NCBI GenBank assembly: GCA_028223895.1
Contig: JAOIVE010000011.1
Location: 1-38,321, forward strand
From: Rickettsiales bacterium
GTDB lineage: Bacteria; Pseudomonadota; Alphaproteobacteria; Rickettsiales; UBA6187
Length of the DNA: 38,321 nt
Direction: 5' to 3'
A program made the translations under genes and the position numbers. The notes beneath the pieces were generated by a model. That model searched no databases, was not told the DNA's origin, and was given only the letters and a program-made list of their open reading frames with translations. Below are positions 1-7,433 of the stretch, in pieces (positions within the stretch are counted from its first letter, which is position 1; the number at the start of each line of letters is the position of its first letter).

Positions 1-123
1 CATGAAGAAGACGCACACTATTAATATTTATTTTGACATTTGAAATCATATAATATAGCAATTTTGGCTGAAATATTCATATTACATCGAGTATATAATA
101 GTTTACTTTAAAGAGAGGAAAAG

Positions 124-1728
124 ATGAGCGCAGAAAAAAAACCAGCTAATTCAAATGATTACAACACAGTACCATATATAAATTCTTCACATGCTCAATC
201 TCAACCAGAAAGACTTTATAGCGTTGCAAAATTCTTTAATATGAACGTTCCAGACTTTAAAAATGCACGCATATTAGAGCTGGGATGCGCAAGCGGGTCA
301 AACATAATCCCAATAGCAACAAATTTTCCTGACACTAAAATTGTTGGAGTAGATTTATCTTCAGTGCAAATCGATAACGGCCAAAAGGAAATAGATGAGC
401 TTGGCCTTAAAAATATAGAATTAAAGCAAATGTCTATATCTGATATAGATGAAAATTTTGGTACATTTGACTATATAATAGTGCATGGAGTTTTATCATG
501 GGTGCCGACAGATGTTCAGGATAAAATATTTGAAATCTGCAATAAGAATCTGTCAAAAAATGGCTTGGCATATATAAGCTACAACACTCTTCCTGGATGG
601 AATATGGTACAAAGCATTCGCGATATGATGCTTTACCACACTGAAAATTTTGATAATCCAGCTGACAAGGTTCATCAGGCAAGATTGGTTCTGAACTTCA
701 TAAGGGATGCTAATGAAAATAGTGATACTCCATATACAAATCTTATAAGAAACGAAGTAAAACTACTGGAAAACCAGCCTGATGCATATCTGGCTCACGA
801 CCATCTTGAAGAAAATAACAAATCTTTTTACTTCTATGAATTCATGAAAAAGGCAGATGACAACAATCTTAGATATGTAGGTGACTCTGAAATACAAACT
901 ATGTTTGTTGGCAACCTGCCAGAAAATGTAACAAGCATATTAAGCCAGACCAGTAATGATGTTGTAAGAACAGAACAATATATGGACTTTATTAGAAATA
1001 GACGCTTTCGCGCTTCAATAATATGCCATAAGGAAAATGAGGTAAATCGTACAATCGTCCCAGATAATATTAATGGCTTTTATCTATCTACAACCCTTAT
1101 ATTAAAAGATGAGGAAAATACTGGTTTTGATAAATTTATAAAAAGCGGTAATAAAGAAGAAGCATCCTTCATTAACCCTATATCGGGGGATGAAGCGTTC
1201 AGAACTACAAATCCTTTAATGATTGCCGCGATGAGAATTTTGCATAACCAAAATAAAAAGCCAATTCTAATAGACGAAATTATAGAGAAAGCCAGGCAGG
1301 AGCTTAAAGATTCTAATTGCACAGGATATGAATCTGTAGATATAAGACCAGATTTACAGCGCCTTATATTAGCTGGAAGTGTTAAATTTTATTCTCATGA
1401 TTATGATTTTGTAAACACAGTTTCTGAAAAACCTAAGGCGTCAGAGCTTATCCGCAATCATGTTAGAACCAGAACAAACGTGACAAACCAGCTAAATGCA
1501 AGCGTTACACTTGATCTGTTTGGACGCGTGCTGGTATCATATTTAGATGGTAGTAATGATCTGGAAAAATTAACTGATTTCATTATTTCTCATGCCGAAA
1601 AAGGCGAGCTAAATGTTAATATAGATGGCAAAAAAATTGAAGATGCTGAAGTGCTTCGTAATGTTACAAAGCAGCTAATTCAAAGGCAGTTACAGGTATT
1701 TGCGGCCAACGCAATACTTGTTGCATAA
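124..1728 (+). CDS. Class I SAM-dependent methyltransferase with C-terminal regulatory domain
   Basis: The protein has 534 residues. The N-terminal Rossmann methyltransferase shows motif I ILELGCASGSN at residues 50-60, the acidic strand VGVDLS at 74-79 and FDYIIVHGVLSWVP at about 115-128, followed by ISYNTLPGW near 151-159. This arrangement is typical of the bacterial family that joins a methyltransferase to a 'methyltransferase regulatory domain'. Residues from about 210 onward fill that predicted-regulatory and C-terminal part. The substrate is unknown; protein or small-molecule methylation are both possible. The start is supported by the purine-rich ribosome site AGAGAGGA just upstream. 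The stop is only 5 bases from the next gene, so the two are probably co-transcribed. No signal peptide is seen, so it is expected to be cytoplasmic. The family call is firm, the role open. Confidence 0.88.
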   Translation: MSAEKKPANSNDYNTVPYINSSHAQSQPERLYSVAKFFNMNVPDFKNARILELGCASGSNIIPIATNFPDTKIVGVDLSSVQIDNGQKEIDELGLKNIELKQMSISDIDENFGTFDYIIVHGVLSWVPTDVQDKIFEICNKNLSKNGLAYISYNTLPGWNMVQSIRDMMLYHTENFDNPADKVHQARLVLNFIRDANENSDTPYTNLIRNEVKLLENQPDAYLAHDHLEENNKSFYFYEFMKKADDNNLRYVGDSEIQTMFVGNLPENVTSILSQTSNDVVRTEQYMDFIRNRRFRASIICHKENEVNRTIVPDNINGFYLSTTLILKDEENTGFDKFIKSGNKEEASFINPISGDEAFRTTNPLMIAAMRILHNQNKKPILIDEIIEKARQELKDSNCTGYESVDIRPDLQRLILAGSVKFYSHDYDFVNTVSEKPKASELIRNHVRTRTNVTNQLNASVTLDLFGRVLVSYLDGSNDLEKLTDFIISHAEKGELNVNIDGKKIEDAEVLRNVTKQLIQRQLQVFAANAILVA

Positions 1729-1733
1729 ATATT

Positions 1734-2603
1734 ATGAATATAAAATTTTCATATAATATGGCAGGTAAGTATATATTAAAAACTATGCTTGCCTGCTGCT
1801 TGATTTTTTCTATCTTGGCATGCTCCACCATAAATGACCGCAAAGCCACTGCATCAAAGTTGGCGACAGGTAACAATCTAAGAAAATTATTGGTAAGAAC
1901 TGATAACTTCATACTTACCACATATAGCAAGATCGGTAACGATAAAAGACCAATAAGAGTTTATATTGAAGGCGATGGCGCAAGCTGGGTAACTCCAAGG
2001 CAACTTGCGACAAACCCTACCCCAAGAGATCCCGTTGCTTTAAAGCTTGCCGCCGAAGATACCGCATATCCAAATATTTTATATATAGCAAGACCTTGTC
2101 AATATACCGACCACGATCTGGACAAAAAATGCTCTTCTGAATATTGGTTTAAAAAAACATTTTCACAAGAAGTTATAGATTCATTTAATCAGACTATTGA
2201 CTATTTTAACAAGAATAATAATAAAATAAGCCTTATAGGATATTCTGGCGGAGCGGCAGTTGCCATATTGGTTGCAGCTAGCAGGAATGATGTTGCAAGC
2301 ATACGAACAGTTGCTGGAAATCTTGATCATAAAGCAGTTACAGATCTTCACAATGCCACTTTTCTTGATGGCTCTTTAAATCCTATTAATGTAGCTGAAA
2401 AGGTAAAACATATACCACAGCATCACTTTTCCGGCGCTAAAGATATGACGGTTCCATCTGATATAACAAAGAAGTTCGTACAAAGAGCAAGATCTAATTC
2501 AGGCTCGTGCGCACAAATGACAATCTTACCTGATATGGGTCATTATAAAGGGTGGGAATATAAGTGGAATGATCTGTTGGGATATAGCCTAAAATGCGAG
2601 TGA
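1734..2603 (+). CDS. Alpha/beta-hydrolase-fold lipoprotein
   Basis: The 289-residue protein begins with a hydrophobic segment ending in ILAC, a lipobox-like site with the acylated Cys at residue 30, so it is probably a lipoprotein. The mature part looks like an alpha/beta hydrolase. It has the nucleophile elbow GYSGG at 169-173 (Ser171), an acid candidate Asp237 in GAKDMTVP and His270 in DMGH, in the order expected for a Ser-Asp-His triad. An early VYIEGDGASW stretch (77-85) could form the oxyanion side of the fold. The substrate is unknown; esterase, lipase or peptidase activity cannot be separated by eye. The gene lies 5 bases behind the methyltransferase. No convincing ribosome site precedes ATG 1734, and ATG 1758 (residue 9) is an alternative that keeps the signal sequence intact. 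Confidence 0.75.
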   Translation: MNIKFSYNMAGKYILKTMLACCLIFSILACSTINDRKATASKLATGNNLRKLLVRTDNFILTTYSKIGNDKRPIRVYIEGDGASWVTPRQLATNPTPRDPVALKLAAEDTAYPNILYIARPCQYTDHDLDKKCSSEYWFKKTFSQEVIDSFNQTIDYFNKNNNKISLIGYSGGAAVAILVAASRNDVASIRTVAGNLDHKAVTDLHNATFLDGSLNPINVAEKVKHIPQHHFSGAKDMTVPSDITKKFVQRARSNSGSCAQMTILPDMGHYKGWEYKWNDLLGYSLKCE

Positions 2604-2707
2604 TTTTATCTTGTAATTAGCTGACTATGTGTTTATCTTTATCAATCCCATTGCTTTTATGCAGAGAAAACAACTATAAATTTTTATATTTTTAGGAGAC
2701 TATTTTG

Positions 2708-3568
2708 ATGGCCCTTTCACCACGCTCAAGAAAAAACCGTTCAAAAATAATGATAATATCAGCATCAATATTATTGGTTGCAATAATATTGATTATTTCA
2801 ACATTTAAAAGCGACAGCTCAAACGATGTTGTTGTTGGCACAATCGATGGTTCTCCTGTGTATAAAAAAGAGGCTGATAATAGGCTAAAAGCTATTTCAA
2901 ATAACCCAAATGCTGACTTTGACTCTCTTGATGAAAAATCTAAAATTTTTACTATTCGTGAAATTGCCGGCCAAAGGGCTTTACTTGACCAGGCGCTGAA
3001 AGAAGATCTTGAGGATGATTCAAAAATACAGGAACGAATAGAAATGTATAGGAAGCAAATTCTAAAAGATACCGTTCTATCAAACGTGGTAAGCGGCCTT
3101 ATTACAGAAGACAAGGTAAAAAAATATTACGACCAGTTAAAGAATCATATAGATGGCAAGAAAGAAATTGATACTTCTCATATATTGGTAAAAACTCAGA
3201 AAGAGGCAAAAGCTATAGTAAAAAAGCTTGATTCTGGTTCTTCATTTTCCAGTCTTGCAAAAAAACATTCAATAGATCAGGCAACTGCTGATAGAGATGG
3301 CAAGATAGGATATGTATTAGTTGAAAAACTAAATCCAGAATATGCAAAAGCTGCTCTTTCCTTGAAAAAAGGTGGCATTTCATCTCCTGTAGAAACTCCA
3401 TCAGGGTGGCATATAATCAAACTTGATGATTCTCGCGAAGCAAAAGCAGAGCCATATGAAAAAGTTCGTGTTCAACTTATAAAAACAATGTCTCAAAAGG
3501 CTATTGTTGACTTTGTAAATGGCTTGATAAAAGATTCTAAGATTGAATTGGTAAAAGAAAAATCTTAG
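2708..3568 (+). CDS. Membrane-anchored PpiC/parvulin-type peptidyl-prolyl cis-trans isomerase
   Basis: This is a 286-residue foldase of the SurA/PrsA/PpiD type. A basic N-terminus leads into one membrane anchor (about 14-33), with the rest expected in the periplasm. A SurA-N-like helical region (about 40-150) is followed by a single parvulin domain from DTSHILVKT (about 155-163) to SGWHIIKLDD (about 232-241), which holds the family hallmarks. It probably assists folding of secreted or outer-membrane proteins. The ATG at 2708 is preferred over an in-frame TTG three bases earlier because AGGAGA at 2694-2699 sits at ideal distance from the ATG. A rho-independent terminator follows. It differs from full-length SurA in having one PPIase domain and an uncleaved anchor. 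Confidence 0.88.
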   Translation: MALSPRSRKNRSKIMIISASILLVAIILIISTFKSDSSNDVVVGTIDGSPVYKKEADNRLKAISNNPNADFDSLDEKSKIFTIREIAGQRALLDQALKEDLEDDSKIQERIEMYRKQILKDTVLSNVVSGLITEDKVKKYYDQLKNHIDGKKEIDTSHILVKTQKEAKAIVKKLDSGSSFSSLAKKHSIDQATADRDGKIGYVLVEKLNPEYAKAALSLKKGGISSPVETPSGWHIIKLDDSREAKAEPYEKVRVQLIKTMSQKAIVDFVNGLIKDSKIELVKEKS

Positions 3569-3590
3569 GAAATATTCTATATAATGAAAT

Positions 3591-3627
3591 AAATAAGGCT
3601 CGTTTTTATAAGCGGGCTTTATTTTTA
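3591..3627 (+). terminator. Rho-independent terminator after the parvulin gene
   Basis: AAATAAGGCTCG (3591-3602) pairs with CGGGCTTTATTT (3613-3624) as a 12-bp stem including two G-T wobbles, with a 10-nt loop and a T-run at the 3' side. The A-rich 5' arm would also give a T-run on the opposite strand, so it may serve the convergent small gene too, whose stop codon lies in the loop. Confidence 0.75.
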
Positions 3628-3992
3628 AATGCTATTGCCGGCGGTACTTTATAACTCATATTATTGAATTCTTCGTCAGATAGATATGCTCTGGAGTTTT
3701 TATTAATATCTCTTGAAAAACTTCCATATATTTGAGTCTCTTCAATATTATCGTTTTCATTATTTTGAGTAAAATTACCAATAAAAATTTCTGCCACCTG
3801 CATATTTGACATACTCAAAGAAGCGCTTGATCCGCTACTATAAGCACCCAAATTAAAAGATGAGTTAGAAGACAAAAGCCCTAACAAAGCATTATTCTCT
3901 CTATTTTGATTTCTAATACGTAAAACACTGGTATGCTGAGACTCTATTGCTGTTGATACAGATGCATACTCTCCAATAAAAAAATTAAGCAC
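3606..3992 (-). CDS. Small Ser/Asn-rich hypothetical protein
   Basis: I do not recognise this 128-residue protein. It is rich in Ser and Asn in the middle (SSNSSFNLGAYSSGSSASLS) and has no signal peptide or membrane segment. Support for it being real: a GTG start at 3992 preceded by AGGTG at good spacing, a stop codon placed inside the terminator shared with the upstream convergent gene, and an uninterrupted frame in a strip where neighbouring genes are broken. The low-complexity centre could be a flexible linker. It is a lone gene with no operon partner. It could be an accessory gene at the edge of the decayed strip next to tRNA-Pro. Confidence 0.5.
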   Translation of the reverse strand: MLNFFIGEYASVSTAIESQHTSVLRIRNQNRENNALLGLLSSNSSFNLGAYSSGSSASLSMSNMQVAEIFIGNFTQNNENDNIEETQIYGSFSRDINKNSRAYLSDEEFNNMSYKVPPAIAFKNKARL

Positions 3993-4083
3993 TTTAACAC
4001 CTAAAAAAAAATTTTACTCCGCTGAAAAACAGACATATAAACATTTATTAAAGTAATAGCAAGGCTGGTCGCAACGAGTGAAA

Positions 4084-4173
4084 TTATTTAGAACCAGCAT
4101 CAAGAAGATTTAAGAGCACTTCTTTGTCGCCACCTAGTTTCTCAATAATTTGATATGTGTATTTTTCATAAAA
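4084..4173 (-). pseudogene. C-terminal coding remnant (about 30 residues)
   Basis: On the minus strand the frame ending at TAA 4084-4086 reads a coding-like stretch, FYEKYTYQIIEKLGGDKEVL followed by LNLLDAGSK. No start codon exists before the in-frame stop at 4192-4194. The helical, charged composition looks like a real protein tail. I cannot name the family. It is best read as the leftover 3' end of a deleted gene. Low confidence because it is so short. Confidence 0.3.
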
Positions 4174-4179
4174 ATTAAT

Positions 4180-4452
4180 ATGAACAATATATTATCTATG
4201 ACTGAAATAGTAAAAATTATTAGAGGAAAAGCTAGAGAGCCTGGAATAAGTGATGCTAAGGTCGCAAGAGTATCTGATATAACCGGAGCGAACCCATGCC
4301 TATTATTTTGACAGAAGCCGCAAGCCGCCTTTTAGCAAACTTGTAAGAATTTATAGTACTCTAAAGTTTATCCGAATTATTTATTTAGTTTTGAAGATAT
4401 AAGTGAGTCAGATCAAGTCTTTACTTATACAGCTAATAAAAAAAAGAAATAG
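4180..4452 (+). pseudogene. Frameshifted helix-turn-helix (Cro/CI-like) regulator
   Basis: From ATG 4180 the frame reads a DNA-binding-like N-terminus containing ISDAKVARVSDITGA, then hits TGA at 4309. A second frame continues the sequence with RSRKPPFSKLVRIYS. The first frame resumes with KVYPNYLFSFEDISESDQVF and ends at TAG 4450-4452. Joined, these give a protein of about 90 residues resembling a small XRE-type HTH repressor: a helix-turn-helix, then the SKLVRIYSKVYPNYLFSFEDI tail. Two opposite frameshifts and three in-frame stops in the first frame make it inactive as read. It lies just beside the RelE/antitoxin pair, in what looks like a decaying mobile or accessory remnant. Confidence 0.55.
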
Positions 4453-4461
4453 AGCGTGTAT

Positions 4462-4746
4462 CTATACCCTGTCCTTTGCTCTTTTATAAACAATATTTTT
4501 ATCACGCTTGCCGACAGCAACAATTTGTATAACTAATCTATCGTCATAGACCTTATAAACCAGCCTATATCCTATGGCTCTAAATTTTATTTTATAACAA
4601 TCACGCATACCATGAAGAGCCGATGATTTAACCCTTGGCTCTTTCATGCGCTCGCTTAGCTTGCTTTTAAAACGCTTTTTTAAATCTTCAGGAAGTTTTT
4701 TCCATTCTTTTAAAGCATCTTCTAAGAATGTTATTTTATAGATCAT
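4462..4746 (-). CDS. relE: RelE-family mRNA interferase toxin
   Basis: The 94-residue protein is a RelE toxin, which in E. coli cleaves mRNA in the ribosomal A site. When aligned by eye from its start, it keeps the key residues of E. coli RelE at the same numbers: Lys52 and Lys54 (CYKIKFR), Arg61 (GYRLVY), Arg81 (GKRDK) and Tyr87 (VYKRA). It therefore looks catalytically intact. ATG 4746 is preferred to an in-frame TTG at 4749. The start overlaps the end of the antitoxin gene by 11 bases (GATGATC context), a usual sign of translational coupling in toxin-antitoxin operons. The C-terminus is charged and ends at 4462. Confidence 0.92.
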   Translation of the reverse strand: MIYKITFLEDALKEWKKLPEDLKKRFKSKLSERMKEPRVKSSALHGMRDCYKIKFRAIGYRLVYKVYDDRLVIQIVAVGKRDKNIVYKRAKDRV

Positions 4747-4984
4747 CAAAATCTACTTCTATTTCCTTTTGTCCGGTGCGCTTTGTTATGATGTCAGCAA
4801 GTTTGAGATCATCGAGCCTTTCAAGCATATCCTCATAAATACTTGCTGGAACGCAATAAAACTCTGTCTTATTACGGTTTAATATAGCAATAGGCGCACC
4901 TTCGGCACTTGCTATAGTTTCCATCGGGTTTTTCTTTAGCTCAGTTATACTAGCGGTCATGTTGGATAATACCATATCAGTCAT
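4736..4984 (-). CDS. Phd/YefM-type (StbD-like) antitoxin
   Basis: This 82-residue protein is the antitoxin partner of the adjacent RelE toxin. The segment MTASITELKKNPMETIASAE with APIAILNRNKTEFYCVPASIYEDML matches the DNA-binding N-terminal fold of the Phd/YefM family. The acidic C-terminal tail (KEIEVDFDDL) is the expected toxin-neutralising part. It probably represses its own operon by binding the promoter upstream. ATG 4984 is chosen over an upstream TTG (4996) because a GAGA ribosome site is 7 bases away. Antitoxin first and toxin second is the normal order. RelE paired with a Phd/YefM rather than a classical RelB antitoxin is known for StbDE-like pairs. Confidence 0.88.
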   Translation of the reverse strand: MTDMVLSNMTASITELKKNPMETIASAEGAPIAILNRNKTEFYCVPASIYEDMLERLDDLKLADIITKRTGQKEIEVDFDDL

Positions 4985-5008
4985 AACATATCTCAAAATT
5001 ACATTAAC

Positions 5009-5043
5009 GACCTAATTATAGCTTATTTAATAGGTCTTGTAAA
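5009..5043 (-). promoter_or_regulatory. Promoter and probable operator of the antitoxin/RelE operon
   Basis: On the minus strand there is TTTACA (-35, 5038-5043), a 17-base spacer and a perfect TATAAT (-10, 5015-5020), about 30 bases before the antitoxin start. An inverted repeat, GACCTA (5009-5014) with TAGGTC (5031-5036), overlaps the -10 box and spacer. A further half-site-like AGGTCTATA lies at about 5055-5063. This fits autoregulation by the antitoxin complex; the binding itself is inferred. Confidence 0.7.
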
Positions 5044-5059
5044 TATGCTTTTAAAAGGT

Positions 5060-5521
5060 CTATAAGCGAGAAGAAATTTTTCCTCTTTTATCTAGCGTAG
5101 CCATTTTAGATATATCTCTTGCATAATCTTCGGCAATTATATCTATCTTAGACTGGTCTACAATTTGAGTTAAAGCCTCCATAGCATCTGGCGAGACAAT
5201 CGCGCTCATATCTCCTCCCAATGCTTTTATTTCGTCTTTATCCGTATAATGCATTGAAATAGCTGCGAAGCTTTGACCTTCAAAACCATGTAGGAAGTTA
5301 GGTTTAAATCGCACCTGCACATAACTATTGGCAGGAAAAGATAGCTCTGAGATTTTATTATTCTTACTTTCGGATTTACCGCATGTAAAAAACTAGCAAA
5401 GTCATTGCAGAGCTGGAGTGAAGAAATAGTGCGAATGTGGAGATTCTCAAAAACTAATGGTATCACTGAAGGGTTCCACAGAAAAATGAAACTCATTCAA
5501 CGTAGGGCTTTTTGCTTCCAT
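5060..5521 (-). pseudogene. Twice-frameshifted gene of unknown function
   Basis: Three overlapping minus-strand frames join into one protein of about 150 residues. ATG 5519-5521 starts MEAKSPTLNEFHFSVEPFSD and runs to a stop just after DTISF. The next frame supplies ENLHIRTISSLQLCNDFASF. The third gives KSESKNNKISELSFPANSYV and continues to the stop at 5060 (ending KRGKISSRL). Both frame changes fall at or beside T-homopolymers (five and six T on the minus strand). This is either gene decay, a sequencing error, or less likely slippage. I do not recognise the family. No membrane segment is seen. Confidence 0.55.
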
Positions 5522-5627
5522 AATTTCGAAAATTATCGTAAAAGAGTCAGAGTACTATGTGCGTAGTTTATAACAGATTAAATGCCCCCGTTTTTAACGA
5601 AGAGCCCCAGCTTGCTGGATTGACGGA

Positions 5628-5705
5628 TGGTCGGAACGACTGGATTTGAACCAGCGACCCCTAGTCCCCCAGACTAGTGCGCTAACCAGGCTGCGCTACG
5701 CTCCG
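5628..5705 (-). tRNA. tRNA-Pro (anticodon GGG)
   Basis: The reverse complement folds as a full cloverleaf. The acceptor CGGAGCG pairs with CGTTCCG, with one G-T. The D-arm is GCGC/GCGC, the anticodon stem CTAGT/ACTAG with loop CTGGGGG (anticodon GGG), and the T-arm GCTGG/CCAGT with TTCAAAT. The discriminator is A and CCA is encoded. GGG reads proline CCC and CCU codons. Just downstream on its strand is the decayed accessory strip, a common placement for inserted elements at tRNA 3' ends. I found no clear copy of the tRNA 3' end that could mark an attachment site. Confidence 0.95.
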
Positions 5706-5727
5706 ACACATTAAGAATGTGAGCGAG

Positions 5728-5757
5728 TATATAACATATATTTATTAGCTGTAGCAA
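5728..5757 (-). promoter_or_regulatory. Possible promoter of tRNA-Pro
   Basis: Minus strand TTGCTA (5752-5757), an 18-base spacer and TATATA (5728-5733) lie 22 bases before the tRNA 5' end. This is a moderate match to a housekeeping promoter. A perfect small hairpin CACATT-AAG-AATGTG (about 5707-5721) sits between it and the tRNA. Confidence 0.35.
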
Positions 5758-5800
5758 ATGTTAAAGTGTCTTTTATAAAAAATCTCTATATAAAAGTTAT

Positions 5801-7030
5801 ATGATAAAAGCATATTATTATATTTTAATATTCGTTACTGCAACCTGCCCATTAGTTGCTGTTTTTTCAGGCGTAGGCGTTGCAACCATATTTGCTATAG
5901 CAGCTATAATACCAATTATATCCCTGATAAAAGATAAAAAATTTAACCTATTATTTAACGCGCCGGCAAAAAAAATATGCGTCATATTTTTAATTTATGC
6001 GCTAATGACATATTTATGGTCAGCAAGTAATGTTCAGATTTTCAATCTCTGGATAAGACTGTTATTACTATATATTGGAACAATAGTATCGATAGAATAT
6101 TTAAAAGAAATTCCGCTAGAGAAATTAAATGTACTGTTAATATCTACAATATCAGGTGTTATTATTGCCATGATCGCAGTTAATTTTGAATCATTAACAA
6201 ATGGAATAATTAACAGCAATTTTATAAGAGCCCATAAAGAAAATTATGAATTTAAAATATATGATTTAAATCGCGGCTTAAGCTATATCGCTGTTAGTAT
6301 TTGGATGATATTTGGATATTTTATTATTAATAAAAAATATTTCCTTGGGATATTGCTTTTATTGATATCTTTTATCACAATATTTCCATTAGAAAGCAGT
6401 TCTACATCTCTTGGCCTAATATGCGCTTTTCTGGCATATTTTATAGTAAGATATTCTGGAAATTACTGGCTTTATATAATTTCAACAGGAGTAATTATTA
6501 TAACTATATCAACACCAATAGTTATTTCACTTATAGATGTTGACTTATTTGTTGATAACCTACCAAAATCATTACCATTATCTGCCGAGCATCGCCTTTA
6601 TATATGGGATTATGCGGCAACTAAGGCGCAGGAAAAATCATTATTTGGCTGGGGACTAAATTCATCAAGAACCTTCCAGGAGCTACCTGATATATTTCAC
6701 GTTAGCCGAGGAGATCCCAACATACCCGGTAATCGCTGGCATTTATTACCCCTTCATCCGCATAATAATATAATGCAAATATGGCTTGAACTTGGTGCTA
6801 CAGGTCTTTTACTATATATCGGACTATTACTATCTTTTCTAAAGCAAATAGATAAATATTTTGAATATGATATTAATCTTAAGTCGGCTTCTGTTGCTAC
6901 CTTAATATCATATATTGCAATAAGCTTTACTGGCTATGGTGCCTGGCAGAATTGGTGGATTGCATCTGTATGTTTAATTTTTATATTCAATGAATTTATA
7001 AAAAGAATTAGCCAGAATCAGAAGATATAA
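5801..7030 (+). CDS. O-antigen ligase / Wzy-type polymerase membrane protein
   Basis: The 409-residue protein is almost entirely hydrophobic, with about ten membrane segments and one large soluble loop before the last ones. The loop carries the family signature: HRLYIWDYAATKAQEKSLFGWG (about 265-286) and, after it, PLHPHNNIMQIWLELGATG, the conserved HPHN motif of the Wzy_C / O-antigen ligase family. Such proteins join undecaprenyl-linked glycans to lipid A-core (WaaL) or polymerise repeat units (Wzy) on the periplasmic face. Sequence alone does not separate the two. It starts the polysaccharide region but is on the opposite strand to the next three genes. No clear ribosome site precedes ATG 5801. 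Confidence 0.85.
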   Translation: MIKAYYYILIFVTATCPLVAVFSGVGVATIFAIAAIIPIISLIKDKKFNLLFNAPAKKICVIFLIYALMTYLWSASNVQIFNLWIRLLLLYIGTIVSIEYLKEIPLEKLNVLLISTISGVIIAMIAVNFESLTNGIINSNFIRAHKENYEFKIYDLNRGLSYIAVSIWMIFGYFIINKKYFLGILLLLISFITIFPLESSSTSLGLICAFLAYFIVRYSGNYWLYIISTGVIIITISTPIVISLIDVDLFVDNLPKSLPLSAEHRLYIWDYAATKAQEKSLFGWGLNSSRTFQELPDIFHVSRGDPNIPGNRWHLLPLHPHNNIMQIWLELGATGLLLYIGLLLSFLKQIDKYFEYDINLKSASVATLISYIAISFTGYGAWQNWWIASVCLIFIFNEFIKRISQNQKI

Positions 7031-7038
7031 TTTTTAGA

Positions 7039-7419
7039 TTAAGAGCTATCATCTGATGATTTTTTAAAATCTAACTCTTTCAAACTCTCTTTTATCTTAT
7101 CACTTATACTAAAATCAGCAAAAAAGTCTGCTATTTTCCTTAGAATATCAGGAGAATCAGATGAGCTTCCAGAAGAAGACCCGCTTGATGACTCAAATGA
7201 AAAACTGATATTTTTTAGGTCAAGCTTAGGAAGCGTTCCTCCTGAAATATAAGTCCATCCAAAAAACAGTAACGATATTACCGCAAAGATCATAATAAGT
7301 TGTAATATTGAACGAATAAACAGAACAAATATTAGAAATAACCCCGCCCCCACAATATATACTATTGTAGGATCACTTATCTGATTTATTTTATCAATAA
7401 GCTGATTAATTATATCCAT
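7039..7419 (-). CDS. Small two-helix membrane protein, Ser-rich tail
   Basis: I do not recognise this 126-residue protein. It has two adjacent membrane segments (about 18-36 and 40-58), then a low-complexity SSSGSSSGSSSDS linker (about 77-89) and a charged helical C-terminus (ILRKIADFFADFSISDKIKE). The start is supported by AGAGG before ATG 7419. It lies 14 bases behind the sugar-phosphate transferase gene on the same strand, so it probably belongs to the polysaccharide operon, perhaps as an accessory membrane factor. That link is contextual only. Its 3' end overlaps a weak terminator-like hairpin that would serve the convergent ligase gene. Confidence 0.6.
   Translation of the reverse strand: MDIINQLIDKINQISDPTIVYIVGAGLFLIFVLFIRSILQLIMIFAVISLLFFGWTYISGGTLPKLDLKNISFSFESSSGSSSGSSSDSPDILRKIADFFADFSISDKIKESLKELDFKKSSDDSS
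7048..7065 (+). terminator. Weak terminator-like hairpin after the ligase gene
   Basis: ATCAT-CTG-ATGAT (7048-7060) followed by TTTTT, 18 bases past the ligase stop. The stem is only 5 bp and lies inside the end of the convergent small gene, so the call is tentative. Confidence 0.35.
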
Positions 7420-7433
7420 ATCTACCTCTTAAT

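Noticed and set aside
4050-4080. GCTGGTCGCAACGAGTG as a possible tRNA-derived attachment copy
   Set aside because: It does not align with the tRNA-Pro 3' end over more than a few bases.
5606-5622. CCAGC/GCTGG hairpin downstream of tRNA-Pro as terminator
   Set aside because: Short stem with a 2-nt loop and no T-run directly after it; insufficient.
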